A stretch of DNA of 7,908 bases from UBA6624 sp964517115 [NCBI: uncultured bacterium] (GTDB lineage Bacteria; UBP7; UBA6624): assembly GCA_964517115.1 (NCBI GenBank), contig CAZFBE010000035.1, positions 1 through 7,908 of the forward strand. Reading direction: 5' to 3'. Shown piece after piece: positions 6,966 through 7,908 of the stretch (its first letter is position 1; each line of letters starts with the position of its first letter). The notes beneath the pieces are model-generated. The model worked only from the letters and a program-made list of their open reading frames with translations. It was not told where the DNA came from and did not search any database. Position numbers and translations under genes: made by a program.

Positions 6966-7041
6966 TGGTGGAGACTGCGGGATTCGAACCCGCCACCTCC
7001 TGCTTGCAAAGCAGGCGCTCTACCGAATGAGCTAAGTCCCC
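6966..7041 (-). tRNA. tRNA-Ala (anticodon UGC)
   Basis: The reverse strand folds into a complete 76-nt tRNA. The acceptor GGGGACT pairs with AGTCTCC and includes the G3-U70 wobble that identifies tRNA-Ala. The D arm is GCTC/GAGC, the anticodon arm CCTGC-TTTGCAA-GCAGG holds the anticodon TGC, and the variable loop is AGGTG. The T arm is GCGGG-TTCGAAT-CCCGC, followed by discriminator A and an encoded CCA. It begins 1 nt after the upstream hydrolase stop codon and ends 14 nt before the Rieske ATG, so it is probably cut from a shared transcript. Confidence 0.97.
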
Positions 7042-7042
7042 T

Positions 7043-7684
7043 TTACCGGCTAATGACCGATTCTAACCAATCTTCGAACCATCTTCTACCCCTTCCAGCC
7101 TCAGTTCTTTCTGGGTGCCACTGAACAGCATTCCACAAACCATCTACACTAGAAAATGCCTCTATTAACCCATCTTCTGAATACCCAGTAGGCAAAAGGC
7201 CTTCTCCTAATGTTTTAATCCCTTGGTGATGATGGCTTGTTACATGAAAGTTTCCTTTTCTGCTATTCACAGCATGTATAACATCAGAACCTTCCTTCTT
7301 TTTATTGCCCCTGTGTTTTGTTAAGTCAAAATTTCCATTTTGGATGTCTGGCCATAATGTTCCACCTAAAAAAACATTCATTACCTGAAATCCTCGACAT
7401 ACACCCAAAACAGGAATGTTTCTTTCTATTGCAAAATGAAGCAAATCAAATTCCAGCTCATCTCTATCATCCTTGATGCCAGAAATCTTTTTTTCAGGAT
7501 CTTTACATGTATAAGCCCCTGTTGCAACCCCTAAATCACCGCCACCACTTAAAACAATGAATGGGGCTTGTTTTGCATCTTCTTTTTTCTCTATTCTCCA
7601 AGCATTGAACCCAAACTCCTTAAGCCATTTTGCATATTTCGGTAAATACTTGTCAGCCGATAAGGTAATTGGGATGTCTATCAT
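7043..7684 (-). CDS. class I glutamine amidotransferase-like hydrolase (peptidase C26, gamma-glutamyl hydrolase type)
   Basis: This 213-residue protein carries the class I amidotransferase triad. Cys96 is in GVCRGFQVMNVFLGG (94-108), and His190 and Glu192 are in VQWHPE (187-192). LSGGGD (45-50), RDELEFD (74-80) and SHHHQGIKTLG (150-160), then DGLIEAF (171-177), match the peptidase C26 group that includes PuuD, which hydrolyses gamma-glutamyl-GABA. The family is firm but the substrate is inferred: other gamma-glutamyl compounds are possible, and no polyamine or GABA genes are seen. It is shorter than PuuD (about 250 residues), mainly in the N-terminal half. The ATG at 7682-7684 overlaps the stop of the upstream zinc-ribbon gene (ATGA) and has no strong ribosome-binding site, so coupled translation is likely. 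tRNA-Ala starts 1 nt past its TAA. Confidence 0.87.
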   Translation of the reverse strand: MIDIPITLSADKYLPKYAKWLKEFGFNAWRIEKKEDAKQAPFIVLSGGGDLGVATGAYTCKDPEKKISGIKDDRDELEFDLLHFAIERNIPVLGVCRGFQVMNVFLGGTLWPDIQNGNFDLTKHRGNKKKEGSDVIHAVNSRKGNFHVTSHHHQGIKTLGEGLLPTGYSEDGLIEAFSSVDGLWNAVQWHPERTEAGRGRRWFEDWLESVISR

Positions 7685-7908
7685 TTCTTGTCTTTCTTGG
7701 AAGATTTTTTCCCTTGAGAAGAATTGCTTCTGTTGTCACTGACATAAAATCCGCTGCCCTTGAAGACAACACCCATCCTTTTTGTGAACTGTTTTTCCCA
7801 ATCTGAAGAATCACACTTTTCACATTTCTTGTCAATCTTCTGATTGCCTGAAACCATGAATTCCTGAACATGACTACAAGTTCTGCATTTGAAATTAAAA
7901 AGAGGCAT
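7681..7908 (-). CDS. FmdB-family zinc-ribbon protein
   Basis: This small 75-residue protein is complete: its ATG occupies the last three bases of the window. Two CxxC knuckles, C8-x-x-C11 (CRTC) and C29-x-x-C32 (CEKC), should bind one zinc ion. The block FKGSGFYVSDNR (49-60) is characteristic of the FmdB/CxxC_CxxC_SSSS group, and the tail is rich in Ser and Lys. The family was named from a putative regulator of a formamidase operon, but the biochemical role of most members is unknown. It overlaps the hydrolase start by 4 bp, so the two are probably translated together. Its ribosome-binding site and promoter would lie beyond the window. Confidence 0.9.
   Translation of the reverse strand: MPLFNFKCRTCSHVQEFMVSGNQKIDKKCEKCDSSDWEKQFTKRMGVVFKGSGFYVSDNRSNSSQGKKSSKKDKK

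Noticed and set aside
6952-6996. Longer Rieske reading frame from the GTG at 6996, adding 15 residues
   Set aside because: These codons lie mostly inside the tRNA-Ala gene; the added residues simply translate the T arm and acceptor stem. The ATG at 6951 gives a normal family N-terminus.
7653-7871. Alternative minus-strand frame overlapping the zinc-ribbon gene
   Set aside because: It is out of frame with the FmdB protein, which has intact CxxC pairs and the conserved FKGSGFY block.
1-7908. Mobile element, CRISPR array, phage or defence genes
   Set aside because: I saw no transposase, integrase, regular short direct repeats or terminal inverted repeats, and the tRNA is intact with no attachment-site duplication nearby.

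Overview
This 7.9-kb window is AT-rich and gene-dense and reads as ordinary chromosome of a Gram-negative bacterium. The Gram-negative reading rests on two adjacent LptF/LptG-type permeases, which belong to lipopolysaccharide export, and on a lipoprotein with a clear lipobox. The class 1B-like PyrD, the low GC and a very long multidomain lipoprotein would fit an uncultivated or marine lineage outside the well-studied Enterobacteria. The sequence alone does not let me name the phylum.

Region 1 (1-2977, minus strand) is one tightly packed cluster, read from right to left. It runs pyrD (dihydroorotate dehydrogenase), pyrF (orotidine-5'-phosphate decarboxylase), an LptF-like permease, and an LptG-like permease that leaves the window at base 1. 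The gaps are 1 bp, 27 bp and an 8-bp overlap, so co-transcription is likely. It joins two late steps of UMP synthesis to LPS transport.

Region 2 (2978-3058) is a short divergent intergenic region. It has a consensus TATAAT -10 on the plus strand and a perfect 7-bp inverted repeat near the predicted transcription start of the plus-strand gene.

Region 3 (3059-5863, plus strand) is a single 934-residue lipoprotein. It carries several bacterial Ig-like domains, a PKD-like domain and a C-terminal thioredoxin-fold-like domain that lacks the catalytic cysteine pair. It is the least ordinary gene here.

Region 4 (5872-7908, minus strand) is a second compact cluster, again read from right to left. 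It runs an FmdB-type zinc-ribbon protein, a class I glutamine-amidotransferase-like (peptidase C26) hydrolase, tRNA-Ala(UGC), and a Rieske non-haem iron oxygenase. The tRNA begins 1 nt after the hydrolase stop codon and ends 14 nt before the oxygenase start codon. Its 3' CCA is encoded.

I found no mobile element, CRISPR array, phage gene or obvious defence system. No gene-free stretch exceeds 300 bases. The observations most worth following are the cysteine-less thioredoxin-like cap on the lipoprotein, the tRNA embedded between two protein genes, the weak start of pyrD, and the palindrome in the divergent region.
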